A stretch of 64,000 bases of DNA, taken from NCBI GenBank assembly GCA_038503065.1, contig JBCAMK010000009.1:1736001-1800000 (forward strand). Reading direction: 5' to 3'. Made by a program: the position numbers and the translations under genes. Each line of letters opens with the position of its first letter. Within the stretch, counting starts at the first letter, position 1. This document shows, piece by piece, positions 37,293 to 49,100 of this stretch. Under the pieces are notes generated by a model. It had not been told where the DNA came from, did not search any database, and was given only the letters and a program-made list of their open reading frames with translations. The stretch is from Paragyromitra xinjiangensis. Taxonomy: Eukaryota > Ascomycota > Pezizomycetes > Pezizales > Discinaceae.

Positions 37293-38756
37293 TCACGGTA
37301 TATATACATAAGGTGCCTCGGGAGGATACTTCGACACCGGTCTTTCCTCTCGTCTCACCTCGTTAACTGGATGTTTCGATACCGGTCTTTCCTGGTACGC
37401 CGCCTCCCGTTTCTTCTGCTCAAACGCCTCACCCACCAGCCTCGGCGTCACCCTACAAAGAATCTTCCAATTCACAGAACTAGCCTGTCTCCACCCTCTC
37501 GTCCCGTATCTCGCCAATATCTTGATCATCTCGAAATCCAGCCTCTCCTCCGCACAATCCAGCACACTCCTCCCCCGCTTATCCAGTATGAAGATGTCTG
37601 CCCCTCCCTTCAACATCCTCTCAACGCTATTGTAATACCCCTTGAACACCGGCCACCGAAGCGGGGTATCTCCCGCGTGATTCTGCGAATTCACATCAGG
37701 GCACTCCGGGAGGTCCAGCAACAACTTAACGACCGCATCGTGGCCATCGCCATCATCATACAATGCCAAATGCAGCATATTATTCCCGTTCCAACAGCTC
37801 GCTTTCACATCCGCCCCCTTATACAACAAATACCTCACCGCCGCCTCGTTCCCACTAAACGCCGCCCAAAGCAATGGAGTAGCACCACACCTATGATCCC
37901 TCGCCTCAACATCCGCCCCTCTATCCAACAACAACCTAATAACCTCCTCACTCCCCCCCTTCGCAGCCAAATGCAGCGCCGTCGCCCCGTACCCCACATG
38001 GAGCTCATCCACCCTCGCCCCCATATCCAACAATATCTTCATCGTCTCCCTATCCCCACTCCTAGCCGCACAATGCAACGGAACCCATCCAAACTGATCA
38101 CTCCTTCTAAAATCCGCCCCATTCTCCAACAACACCCTCGCAATACCAGGATACCCTGCTTTGATCACCTCATGCAGCAACAACTGTCCACACAGATTCT
38201 CCAAATGCGCTCCCCGCTCAACAAGCAATCTCACAACCTCCTCATGTCCTTCTTTCGCAGCCCAGAATATCGGTCCTTCACCTTTACTATCCGGCGCGTT
38301 GAGATTCCGCAGTAACAGCTCCTCGGTTTCTCCCTCTGTGCGTCCGTTCTTCACCGCCCACTCGAGAAGCAGCATTATTGTCGCTTCATCGCCGCTCTTG
38401 GCCGCCCAGTGAAGCGCAGTGGAGTTATCGCGGACGGCAATCCCATCGACCGGTGCGCCCCGACATAGGAGTTCCTCGACGAGCCGGGCCTGACCGTGTT
38501 CGGCTGCCCAGTAGAGGGCGGTGTGGGGCGTCGGGTAGGTCTCTTGGGCGCCGAGATCGTATAAGAGTGGGGTGAAGAGGATGTAGAGTGTGTGGCTGGT
38601 GAGGATTAAGAAGGAGAGGTCTCTTGCCCCGAGGTGGTCAGCGATCATGAATAGGAGTTCGTTGGGGAGCGCGAGGAATGGCATTGTGCGTGGTTTGGTG
38701 AATGTGGGGATGAGTGAGGTGGCTTGCGTGATGAAGGGATCGTCACGGGTTTGCAT
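37293..38756 (-). CDS. F-box and ankyrin-repeat protein
   Basis: An intronless frame encodes 487 residues from the first ATG at 38756; the longer open frame to 38789 begins with TTG. An inner ATG at 38684 (MPFLALPNELLFMIADHLGA) starts directly at the F-box and is equally likely, since relatives usually open there. After the F-box (about 25-70) come ten ankyrin repeats, for example TALYWAAEHGQARLVEELL, TALHWAAKSGDEATIMLLL, VPLHCAARSGDRETMKILL and TALHLAAKGGSEEVIRLLL. The C-terminus carries a duplicated ERPVSK motif, visible in the DNA as two CACCGGTCTTTCCT / TACCGGTCTTTCCT blocks. By family it would act as a substrate adaptor of SCF ubiquitin ligases, with the ankyrin stack binding the target. 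Such F-box/ankyrin genes are numerous in Pezizomycetes, which supports the taxonomic guess. The coding strand turns from C-rich (5') to G-rich (3'). Confidence 0.85.
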   Translation of the reverse strand: MQTRDDPFITQATSLIPTFTKPRTMPFLALPNELLFMIADHLGARDLSFLILTSHTLYILFTPLLYDLGAQETYPTPHTALYWAAEHGQARLVEELLCRGAPVDGIAVRDNSTALHWAAKSGDEATIMLLLEWAVKNGRTEGETEELLLRNLNAPDSKGEGPIFWAAKEGHEEVVRLLVERGAHLENLCGQLLLHEVIKAGYPGIARVLLENGADFRRSDQFGWVPLHCAARSGDRETMKILLDMGARVDELHVGYGATALHLAAKGGSEEVIRLLLDRGADVEARDHRCGATPLLWAAFSGNEAAVRYLLYKGADVKASCWNGNNMLHLALYDDGDGHDAVVKLLLDLPECPDVNSQNHAGDTPLRWPVFKGYYNSVERMLKGGADIFILDKRGRSVLDCAEERLDFEMIKILARYGTRGWRQASSVNWKILCRVTPRLVGEAFEQKKREAAYQERPVSKHPVNEVRREERPVSKYPPEAPYVYIP

Positions 38757-39042
38757 TGAGAGATTGCGATTGGTTGGGCTTTCGTCCAATCGTTGGGTTA
38801 GAGATGGATCTAACCCTAACCCAGGTATGGGTTGGGGGTTCGGAAGAGTTGTTCAGGCTGGAGGTTGTAGTTGCTATTGAGGGGAGTGGTGGGTATTAGA
38901 GGCGCGAGTGATTTCTTATGATACGGTTGGTGGTAGGATGGTGGAAGGGGTGGGGGTGGGGGAGGCTGATGAGCTGAAATATCCTAGACCAACCATTCTG
39001 TAGCTCCTTTATCCTCCGTTTAAAGACGGAATGTAACCGGAA

Positions 39043-39140
39043 GAGCCCTTATAGTCGTGTAGTGGTTAAGATCTGCGGTACACAGCTCGTCTGTGGGCGT
39101 TTTATCGCTTTTACTATGACGGTCAACTCGGGGTTTACCT
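39043..39140 (+). repeat. tRNA-like fragment, SINE candidate
   Basis: GCCCTTATAGTCGTGTAGTG followed by GTTAAGATCTGCGG resembles the 5' half of a eukaryotic Gln/Glu-type tRNA with an A-box. GGTCAACTCGGGG about 60 bp on is a weak B-box-like match. No complete cloverleaf or anticodon arm can be folded, so it is not a functional tRNA. Confidence 0.25.
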
Positions 39141-39848
39141 ATTCCCTACCCCCCATTAAATAGTATTGGTGAATGCTAGCGTATCTTAATATCCTTGAAG
39201 TAGAGAAGTGCTGATAGAGTAGCGTAAAATATACCCGTGGCCAACAAACCAGGCGCTCGCCTCGAGGACCGAATTATACTAGAGTAACTTAGGGTTCCCA
39301 GACGTACATCTTACCAGCTTCACAACGCTCGATGTTTCTTTATCTGTCTAAGCAGACTCCCTACACTAGACAGACCCATCCGCAAGGAACGAAAACCCCC
39401 GACTGCAGTAAAGGTATCTTCCCGCTGAGATCAAACCAACAGAAGCGAAAAACCCTAAGATATACATCATACGAACACCCTTAGGTCTTCTAAAACCCCT
39501 CACAGCGATCAATAAGGAGTAGCCATAAGGAAACGCGTTGGAACGCGATGTTTTCGAAATTGGGAGATGGGGATGGTCGAGTGATCACTAGTGATTGTAT
39601 TATAATTTGGAGGGTTAGGTGATGTTCTCGTTATTTCTTGATGCGTCTTTGGGGATTAGGGGCTTTGTTGTATCGTGAGTTTGTAGGTCCGTCATATCGG
39701 TACTTTGGGTTATCTAGCTGCTGGGCTATGGAGAGAAATGCCCACTATTTTGTTATAGATTTCTGACAGACCTGGAGGTTATAGCCATCATGATACGTCA
39801 AAATCTATCTACCCTGCATCACGGAAACAACATCTGCCCCCAGCACTA

Positions 39849-40005
39849 CAGTCGCTCCTAGGTCAACGACGAAACTAGGCCAGCGACGAATAGCGCTTGA
39901 ACAGCAGGAAAAACTAGCCCTAAGCCATTAATACTCGTTGCTTTACTCCTCTCTAGACCCCTGTTCGTCACTGGCCCAGTCTCGTCGCTGACCCAGGAGC
40001 GACTG
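39849..40005. mobile_element. 157-bp MITE with 44-bp terminal inverted repeats
   Basis: The left arm starts CAGTCGCTCCTAGGTCAACG and the right arm, read on the other strand, CAGTCGCTCCTGGGTCAGCG. The similarity continues for about 44 bp with six mismatches, every one a C/T or A/G transition. TA dinucleotides flank both ends (39847-39848 and 40006-40007), the target duplication of Tc1/mariner-type transposons. The roughly 70-bp centre is non-coding, so movement would have needed a transposase in trans. Confidence 0.8.
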
Positions 40006-40599
40006 TACTTTCATAGCACGATGTTTCGCAGTTGCGTAATCGTCGATATCTGAAACCACACCCTAGTGAGCTAAATCGCGTATGTTTCTCATCACGGCTA
40101 TACGCATATCTGAGTCCTAGTCTCCCTCTCCCCCAAAAATAAAGTCGTTCCGGTGAAAGGACTGCAGTCACCCACACATTTCTCTCCATGGACATTCATA
40201 TATACGCGTACGTACCCAAGCTTACGTGAGATCTGTAACAAGTTTCAGACCCAATCCGTCCAGCCATACAGAACCTGCCATACTCTATGCGACGTTAAGC
40301 GTTGCCACCCGCTAACCCGGCGGCAAGCCGGTAAGGGTAGATGGTTCTGTTCCTGGTTGTAGCAGACTTAAACTAACCCTATCCTCCCCGAGAGTCCGAT
40401 ACGAGCCATTCAGTACACCAATAGGAATAACAAATGCCAAGAAGCCAAGTCGTTTCATAGCGGAGTTTGGGTCTACTTCAGGTTCCTCCGACGGAGTGAT
40501 GGCTCGTGATTCGGATCCCTGCGGCATGATCGACGTAGGCATGTGCAATTACCGGGGATTTTCTAGGGTTGGGGTTTATGCTGAGGATGGGAGTTGCAC

Positions 40600-40661
40600 C
40601 TCGTTATGTCGGATATCCAGAATCCGGGACAAGATTTGACATAGAGCTCCGACATAGCGAG
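40600..40661. repeat. Short inverted repeat / hairpin
   Basis: CTCGTTATGTCGGA (40600) is matched by TCCGACATAGCGAG (40648), 13 of 14 positions complementary, with a 34-bp loop. No gene is adjacent; it could be a further decayed inverted-repeat element or chance. Confidence 0.5.
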
Positions 40662-42391
40662 TACATGTATTACTGAACTTCGCTCTCGTGGTATTATGGT
40701 GGAGATCTATGGTCAAGTATTACTGGAGCATACAGGTCCGTATCTGTACTCACCGGAGACCATCGGAAACACTCTCACGCACGAGTCAAGTCTTACGATC
40801 AATACGCTCCCGCAATTGAGGTTAAATAACCTGCTTCTCCTCCGTGAGCGAATTCATGCGTAAGGAAGAAAAAAAGGTTAAAGTAGATCTACTTAATATA
40901 TTCAGTTCCGGAATATCTTGGTTCTTCTATGCCGGGAACTCTATTTCTCCGAGATCGGCGCTGTTGTGCGTTTTCGTGATTACTTCGTTAGTGCCTGGAA
41001 CCGGGGCGTCGGGATTCTGCATAGGATGGGTAGTGAGGAGTGTATTGTGGTTATCTGTGGGTTGTTGGGTTTGGTGGGTCTTGGGAGGTTGTTAACTTAT
41101 GTGAGGGGGGTATGGAGTTTGGATGTTGTTGTATTTCTGCAAGATGATATGTCGTTGGTACAGCGGGGATTTTCGCTGCTTTTTGTTTCTGCGACTCGGT
41201 AGTATTGTGATTGGCGTATATCGGGTCGATGAGCTGGGGGTTTCTAAGTTGCTTCATCTCTTGGCTTGAGATCAGCAAAAGGGGTTTGTTTAAGGGGTAT
41301 TAGGTAGTTATCCTGCAAGGGGTAGTTGGAATCTTAGACGCTTCCGGGTGTTTGCGTGTTTTGTCAATTCACCAGTCTCTAGTAGAATCGTATGTGCTTG
41401 ACTGTAAACTTTTGCCGGTCTAGTATTTCCATCTTCCAACAAGATAAAGTAAGACAATCACATAGATGTCGAGTGCTCTACTGTGACTCCATAGCTCCTC
41501 GCTCCTCCACTAAAAGCCTAACCAAATAACAAAATTAAAGGACCACATCTCCCCACCTGGTGCCATATCACCCAACAGACTAAACCTTTGTACAACATCG
41601 CTTGGAACCAAGTCGTAACTTTGACTAATTCATTCATGGTAATATGCAAAACTACCCCACATCTTCGTCAAAAAAGACCCCATGCAAAACCTCCAACCCA
41701 CCGAGTGACAACCTATGACCGCATAATGACAAAACCCAACACCAAACCCTCCACTCCCGTATCAGATCAGCTTCGTTTAAAATCCCGTCCCGCATATCTC
41801 CAGATTCCCACAGACGAGCAAATCGGCGAGTCGCCGCACCCTGAATCATGCAGTCTCACGATAGATCAACTGGCCACTTGCAGGTGCAATTCTCCCGGTC
41901 CGACGAAACGAGCTGGTGGCAAGAAAGAAAAACAATTCCTGAAAGACTACTGATCGCCGAATCTTCTTCGTGGGTTCTAGCGTCTTTCTTGTTTCCAACA
42001 TGGCTTCCTCCCACTACTTTTTGCTCGGGGCATACCGGTGGAGGTGTTTTTAAGCGGTAACACCTGCCCATGAAACGGACCTGCACTTGTGGGAAAAAGC
42101 ACTCACTGTGGAGTCGGGAGACCGGGAGACGGCAAGGTTGCAGTGCTGCCTGGTGGGTTTTTCCCAACTCACAACCGAGTTTTTCCGTTAGCAGCTCAGC
42201 TCGAGCTGCGTTGTCCATCTCGCTAATCGCAGAGAGTGGGATTTCTTTTTGTGGGTTAGGGTTGTGACTTCGTGGGGGGCGATTGCGCGTATTTTCGCTT
42301 CATCGGTGGCGCTTGCTGTGTCGAGATTGACTGGCTGGGGAGGTCGGTGGCGTGCAGTTCACGGGCGTGGGTTCAACTTACCGCGCGCGCG

Positions 42392-42397
42392 CACGTG
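42392..42397. promoter_or_regulatory. CACGTG E-box upstream of PHO84
   Basis: This CACGTG palindrome and a second one at 42681-42686 lie 1.5-1.8 kb upstream of the phosphate transporter ATG. Pho4/NUC-1-type bHLH regulators of phosphate-starvation genes bind CACGTG. The distance is large for a fungal promoter and CACGTG also occurs by chance, so this is suggestive only. Confidence 0.2.
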
Positions 42398-44174
42398 TAA
42401 GCTATCTTGAATGTGACTGGCTGGCGGAACTTCAAGCGTTGATTTTGGCGTAGCGTTGACCGGATTGAAAAAGTTTCGGGGTTTGCGGCAACGCCGTGAG
42501 CCTAGGTTGATATATTTACGAAACTAGAAGGCGACTTGAAACACGTTCGTCAGGTGAGAATTAAATCGTCACCCTAGGGCTAAGATGGGCGCATCTGTAA
42601 CCGTGATTGAATCTCCGTAAATGGGAGCCCTGTTTTTTTCCTGAGTGTCTTTGGAAGCCTCTCAATTGGTCTCTTCACTACACGTGGGGAGGCCTAGTTT
42701 GGTAGAACCGGTTTTGAGACTATTTTTGAGCACATCCGGATCCACGGCTCTGGGTTCTGGTAGGATCTGGTAATATTAATATTATTTCGGATCAACGAGG
42801 GTCCTGCGAGAAGCGCAACTTCCCTATGGCGATCAAATGATGTTATGTCGAGAGCATTGTGATCTCAATTGGGGGTTTCTGGGGCTTGGAATCTGGGTCG
42901 TGAATAAATGTACCAGTAGAGTACAGCGTCCGCCACCGTTTTGACCGAAAACATGGGGTTTCTTTTTTTCTTTTCCCCGCATAGAGAGGTTCAAGCCTTT
43001 TTTTTCTTTTCCATGGTTATTAGGGCCGTGGCTTTTCAATGTCTCAAAGGCTGAGCAGCGAATGCACAGGAGCGAAGCATTTCGACACGCTGCAGTTAGA
43101 AATCTCATGTCGTAACGAAATCACGGTGAACCCTATACCCTGGCTTACTTTAGAGTGTGAGCAACCTTCCGAGATCGGAGCCCTGACCTTATGCCGCCGA
43201 GGCAGGGATGCTCGGCAATCGATAAGGTGTGGAGACCCCCCCATGCTACAGCCCATGAGCCAATGTTCCAGACCTCGTGCTAGAAGGTCGCATCCTGATT
43301 GGCCCATTTCTCTTAGACCCGCCCCAGCACGAACCGTCTGCCAATGCTACCAGATATCGAGAGGAAAAGTTTTCGAACAAGGAATGAGGAATGAGGGGAG
43401 CAAGTCAGTTTTAAACAACGTCGTACCAACCCGCTGTAATCGAGTTCTTGATCCTGGTCGTAACTTCTCCATCGATTTGGGGGGCATTGTGTCGTTACTC
43501 ATTTGCCTCGATTGGCTACTCTCCCCGAACGTTCGTTGATCCGACAATTCTCCATACGGATAAGTTACCCACCATTGAAAGTGGAAAAACGAATGAGAAA
43601 AAAACAAGGGAAAAATGAGGAAAGGAGCAACAACTAGCGGTCCTAGTGAGTGTGCGGCATAAGCCGAATAAGGTAGCGGATGCAGGTGGCCAAAGTCTGG
43701 CTGCTGGTTGGCTGCGAGTCGTAAATGCAGAAACCTTCTATCTATAAGTGTAGCCCTCTCCGCCGAGACACAGCAGATGGATAAATAGACTGTCCCCTCC
43801 CACGATTTCGCATACACTTGGCACCTCATCCTTCGCCCAGCACTCAAGACTTCTTCTTGTCTGACAACGTGCGCTGTTGATAGGCCTTCAGTGGTTCGTA
43901 AGCCCCCTAACTCCAGCAGCTTCCTGCTCATTATGCACCAAGCCTCGCGATATTGACTCGGCGTTACAGAAGAACCTTTGAGGATAATATTTCGCTTGGA
44001 AACCAAGAGGTTTGTTGCATACTTTTTTTTTCTGGAACCGTGAGGATGAGATCAACGACTGGAGTCGTTTCAGAAACGGTATCGCTAACCGGTGGAATCA
44101 AAATTTAGACTTTTTTCCCGAAAGCTCGTTCCCAGACTTGATAGTAATCCCTTTCATTACGGGACATTGCTCGA

Positions 44175-46135
44175 ATGGCTGTCCCAGCTTCCAAGACCGA
44201 AGGTGGAAATGCTGCTTTCCACAACTTCCACAACGATTTCGCCCACATTTCTGTGAGACCCTAGAGACGATCCAGATTTGAATTCTTGGAAACCGAATAC
44301 TAATACCGCTGCTCCTAGGATCCAAATGAGCGACGTCGCTTGGCTTTAGCTGAGATTGATAAGGCCCCATTTGGATGGTACCATGTGCGCGCTGTGGTGG
44401 TTGCTGGTATTGGTTTCTTCACTGATGCCTACGATGTATGCGCCCAGGGCTCAGATTCCCCGTTGCCAAGCAATGTTAATACGCAGAGCTGACTATCTTC
44501 GTAGATTTTTGCAGTCAACTTGATCACCGGCATGTTGGGGCTCGTCTACTGGAAGAGTGGTTCGATTCCTGCGAACGCCGACTCGGGTATTAAGGTTGCA
44601 ACTTCTTGCGGAACAGTTATCGGGCAGTTGGTCTTCGGTTGGTTGGCGGATGTCGTCGGCCGAAAAAAGATGTACGGACTTGAGTTGATGATCATTATTG
44701 CGGCAACTTTGGCTCAATCTTTGAGCTCGGAATCTGCTTCTATGCATATCGTCGGTGTTCTTTGCTTCTGGCGTGTTATCATGGGAATTGGTATTGGAGG
44801 AGATTATCCCCTTTCGTCGATTATTACCTCTGAGTATGTTTACCTATTGTGCTACCATCGATGGGCATCTAACTAATTGGTACCTGCTTCTAGATTCGCA
44901 ACTACAAAATGGCGTGGGGCAATGATGGGGGCTGTCTTCGCGATGCAGGGAATTGGTCAGCTTGCTGCTGCTATAGTTGCACTTGTTGTTACCGTTGCGT
45001 TCAAATCCCAGACAATCACTGCCAACAAGTCTAGCGAATGCGACGCCGGTTGTAAGACTGCTGTTGACAGGATGTGGCGTATCATTATCGGCTTTGGCGC
45101 TATCCCTGGATGCATTGCTCTCTACTACCGTTTAACCATCCCTGAAACCCCGCGATACACTTTCGATGTTGCCCGTGACGTTGAGAGGGGTGACGCAGAC
45201 GCAACTGCTTACCTTGCAGGAAAATCTTCTGGCTCTGGAGATGTTGACGAGATCCGACGTATCGAAGCGATGCAAAGCCCTCAGCAACTCGATGTACCCA
45301 AGGCATCTTGGGCCGATTTCTGCAGACACTATGGACAATGGCGCTTCGGAAAGATCCTTTTTGGAACTGCTGGATCTTGGTTCCTACTCGATGTTGCCTT
45401 CTATGGTCTTGGTCTTAATAACTCTATCATTCTTGCAGAGATTGGCTACGCATCTAAGGACAACGTTTACCAGAAGCTCTACAACAATGCTATTGGTAAC
45501 TTGATTTTGGTCTGCGCGGGTGCTATTCCGGGTTACTGGGTCACTGTCTTCACCGTTGATACTATCGGACGAAAGCCAATTCAGCTTATGGGATTCACAC
45601 TCCTGACGGTCCTTTTCTGTATCATCGGTTTTGCGTTCCATCGTCTCAGCTCCTCAGCATTGCTCGCTCTGTACGTGCTTTGCCAGTTCTTCTTCAACTT
45701 CGGACCCAACGCGACTACTTTCTTGATTCCCGGCGAGATTTTCCCGACTAGATACCGCTCTACCTCTCATGGTATTTCCGCTGCCTCAGGAAAGGTTGGC
45801 GCCATCATTGCACAGGAACTCATTGGCCCGCTACGCACAAGGGGAGCAAGCAAGACAAATGCCTCTCCGTGGCTCAACCATGTTATGCAGATTTTCGCCG
45901 CTTTCATGTTTGCTGGTATCTTCACGACACTTTTGATCCCTGAGACTGTAAGTTTCCTACCCCCCCAAACCCTCAAACAGCGATCCGTGATTCTAACTTT
46001 CCCCTCCAGAAACGCAAAACCCTCGAAGAGATCTGCGCCGAGCTCTACGGCGAGGGCATCGCACAAGAAGAGAAGATGCTTTCAACCGGTGATATACCTC
46101 CGGTCCAAACGTCTAAAGAGCACAACCAGTCTTGA
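44175..46135 (+). CDS. PHO84: High-affinity phosphate:H+ symporter (Pho84 type)
   Basis: Plasma-membrane transporter of the major facilitator superfamily that imports inorganic phosphate with protons. Five exons: 44175-44252, 44319-44435, 44505-44833, 44894-45947 and 46010-46135; introns are 60-69 nt, all joins are in frame, giving 567 residues, the normal length. The start MAVPASKTEGGNAAFHNFHN matches the family N-terminus, and the join HIS-DPNERRRLALAEID restores the cytosolic lead. Helix 1 is AVVVAGIGFFTDAYDIFAVN. The Pho84 signature GIGIGGDYPLSS closes exon 3. SWFLLDVAFYGLGLNNS opens the second half, and FFFNFGPNATTFLIPGEIFP covers a late helix. The tail KRKTLEEICAELYGE is the conserved cytosolic end. 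Twelve hydrophobic segments can be followed. Regulation by phosphate starvation is expected from the family, with only weak promoter evidence here. Confidence 0.95.
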
Positions 46136-49100
46136 TTTTTTTATTGCTTTTTTTATTTGGGTGTAATTCCAGCAGTATTGCCTTTTATAGCCTTTGTTTT
46201 TGTTTTTCTTTCCCGGCGGGAGACAAAAATTAGTATATTGGGATAGCGACGGGGAATTGCTTGGTGTTTTTTTTTATAATGTGTTTCTTTTTGTTTGTTG
46301 CTGGGGTTTATGGGTGCTGTTTGAAGCGGAAGTTGCGTCTGTACTCTAGACTTGCAATTGTACGGCTGACCCGGATGGGATGTATACATCATGATATCAA
46401 ATAAAGCGCTATATGAGAGCATGACTTGTGTTAAATTCGAACAACTAGATTCACGATGGTCGTATGTTTGTTACGTACACGATACTTTAACGTGGGCAAG
46501 CTACACGTGGTTAGGAGGCACCATACCCAGCACATATCCACATAACTTAAGATCTTGAAGACCAGAACATCCATTTTCACAAGGATCATGAGAGACGTTT
46601 TCAAATTCCAGAGAACTCACTAAGAATAGTCCTTCGTATTCTCTCACGAGTTTGTAAATTTTTTCCCTCCTATATTTGTACATTGGAGCACCGTGCTCGA
46701 AATAGCCACCAACCCCAGATCGATCAAACCCCAGGATTTCCGATCCGAAAGTCCCAACACGAACGCCTATTGATAATAGTAAACCGGAATGTGCTCGTGT
46801 GCTCGTGTGCTCTCTAGGCTAATGCTGATCCGTTAAGATTTCGTCCGCTATTAAATACTCACCCCCCTGAGCGGTTCAGTTCAGCCTTGCTTTGATGGTC
46901 TTTAGCTCGAGTTCCCACGAGGCACGATTTTTTTTTCTTCCCTGGGGCTCCGGCCGCGGGAACGTGGAGGATGCATAAGTGTGGGGAACACTAAGGACAG
47001 ATCAATGCATAGTATGACAGTTATCGGCGGCAAGGACTAGCCTGTGACAGCTAAGGAAGCTTGTATTGGTGCTGGGAGGAATTGCGAGATATCTGCGCGT
47101 GGGGGAAAACTCAGGGAATATGGTATGCATGATAGGACGAGGGGGGAAATCAAGTGTAGGGGTATCTGAGACCGCGTTACATTTTGTAACCAACCATTTT
47201 TGGGTGTCCATCTGAACGCCATTAGGCTTCTGCAGAACTCGCGTTGTCGGGCAGCCTGAATCAATTGCAGATATGTACCTATAACTATTGGTATGATTAT
47301 CACTCCCCTCGTCTATTGCAGCGGAGCTATCGCCGCTGTGTTGCACGCCGTCCGGATCTTGCCACGCGTGAAGGCCTATGATGGTTCATCAGACAGCTGT
47401 CTTCACCGGGCCGGCTTGGCCGAATGGGATTCAACGTTTGGCATACACTGATTTTTACACGTTGATGCCGGTTAATCCCTTGTTTTATTATACCATATAT
47501 GGAGAATTAACGTGAAGGGAAATGGCGGGTGCCGGCACTTTTTTGTGGAACGAAAGAGGCATTGGTCCTGCTAAATTGCCCTTAGCGAAGTGATAGCTGA
47601 ATATCTAGGGTGTAACTTCTCCCAAGAGTATAAAAGATAACCCGACTGGCCAAATCATTTCTTCAATAAGATTATTTTGTGATTTCGGCTAGGATGTATT
47701 GATTATATTTTTCCAGGGTACACGAGTGATGAGTTATGATCAGTCTGTTCCACAACTACAACTACATGTGCAGCTCTGCGAGATCTGGCAGATTAACCCG
47801 AGGAACATCGATGACACTCTTAAGCATATCGGTCCTGCATCTCGTATCTTCTAGCTTTTAACGTGGTGAAGCGAGCGCGATTTGCCCAGACTAGAGAGTA
47901 CCTCATATCCAACGCTTGGCCCTGCAAGCAAAGAACCCACCGCAAATACGTGCTTAAATTGTTTTCCTGATCTTCAGTACTGAGAGTATCATTTTCAGCC
48001 CATTATTAAGAAAAATTTCGCTTACCCATCGGTATAGGGGCTGCCAGGCCAATCCCAATGAAGGCTTTCGGCTCTAGGTTTATAACCACAGAAATCAACA
48101 AAGTTTACTAAAGCGGCCACTCTAGCAAAGGAAATACGAAAAAGCAACATGAATAGCAGTATTTGGAGTTATCTCCTTGGCTAGGAGCCAAAAGCGAAAA
48201 ACATAGAAATCCTGATAGTTACCAAAGGTAATGCACTCAAGATTGTCATCGATATCGATCAATACGAATTAAATGAGCGATAAAAAGACGCCACCGCCAC
48301 CACGTGTACTTTTACATGTGCGTTAAGTTTTCAGCTCATTACTTCTGTCAGCCTATCGTCTACCAATACCTCAAAGCCGACTCCAGAAACGAGCACAGAA
48401 ATCGATCGTTGGCGCCCGGGCCGCCCGCAGTAGAAAGTGAATTTATAAGATTAGGAAAGAGCTATGAAACCTATCACACGACACTTTGCTTCTTTTGGAT
48501 ATTCGACGGTTGCACAAGGGATTAGTCCTCGTCGGAGTGGATACCATTTAATTGGTACGCCCACGGCAGTTACTTCTGAATATATTGATTACTTCTGTAG
48601 AACAAAGAGATAGGACGAAATGGAGAATTATGGCTACACACGATACGCTTTCCGGAAAACCTTAAGTAATATGCAAGGTGCTTTCACCCCATTGAACCGA
48701 TTTAGCGAGAAAAATGGTTCCACGTTCCGGCACTTTATGGACGTGAGAGATACATGTAGGTATCTCTAAAGGGACCTCTAGCGAGCAAGATAAGTAAAGG
48801 GACAGCCTATGGAGTGAGGTATAAGTTGAGTTACATCTCGTTTTTAGGGAGTACCAAGGAGAATAGCCTAATAAACTCGATAAATAGAGTGAAGAGTAAT
48901 TAAAACAGCCAGGAAGCATCCTTTGGGATTTTTTTTGCCAAGTACTCGGCGTGAGAATCACGCAAGATCGCGTCTCTCTGCTCTCAGGTGCGGCATTGAT
49001 AACTTGCGAGGTATACTCAAATATTGGCCGCATATATATGCTTCATGAAACAAGTTCCACAGCTGATTACGTTATAGGTCACATATCCGAGTGATCAACC

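Larger units (their letters stand above)
38757..44174. other. 5.4-kb intergenic region with small repeats
   Basis: No supported gene. It contains a tRNA-like fragment (39043-39140), a 157-bp inverted-repeat element (39849-40005), a 14-bp-arm hairpin (40600-40661), and two CACGTG sites (42392, 42681) upstream of the phosphate transporter. Frames at 41588-41953, 43039-43539 and 43347-44006 are long by chance in an area of balanced composition and show no domain. Confidence 0.5.

Noticed and set aside
37371..38315. 314-codon open frame on the plus strand
   Set aside because: It lies antisense over the ankyrin repeats and is an Arg/Pro/His-rich by-product of their codon composition; no domain.
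38757..38789. Upstream extension of the F-box/ankyrin frame to 38789
   Set aside because: The first codon there is TTG; the first ATG in frame is at 38756.
41588..41953. 121-codon plus-strand frame
   Set aside because: Thr/Pro/Lys-rich, no domain, overlapped by antisense frames of similar length.
43039..43539. 166-codon plus-strand frame
   Set aside because: Overlaps the previous antisense frame and has random-looking composition with no recognisable motif.
43347..44006. 219-codon minus-strand frame upstream of PHO84
   Set aside because: No domain and no sensible codon pattern; it covers the promoter region of the phosphate transporter.
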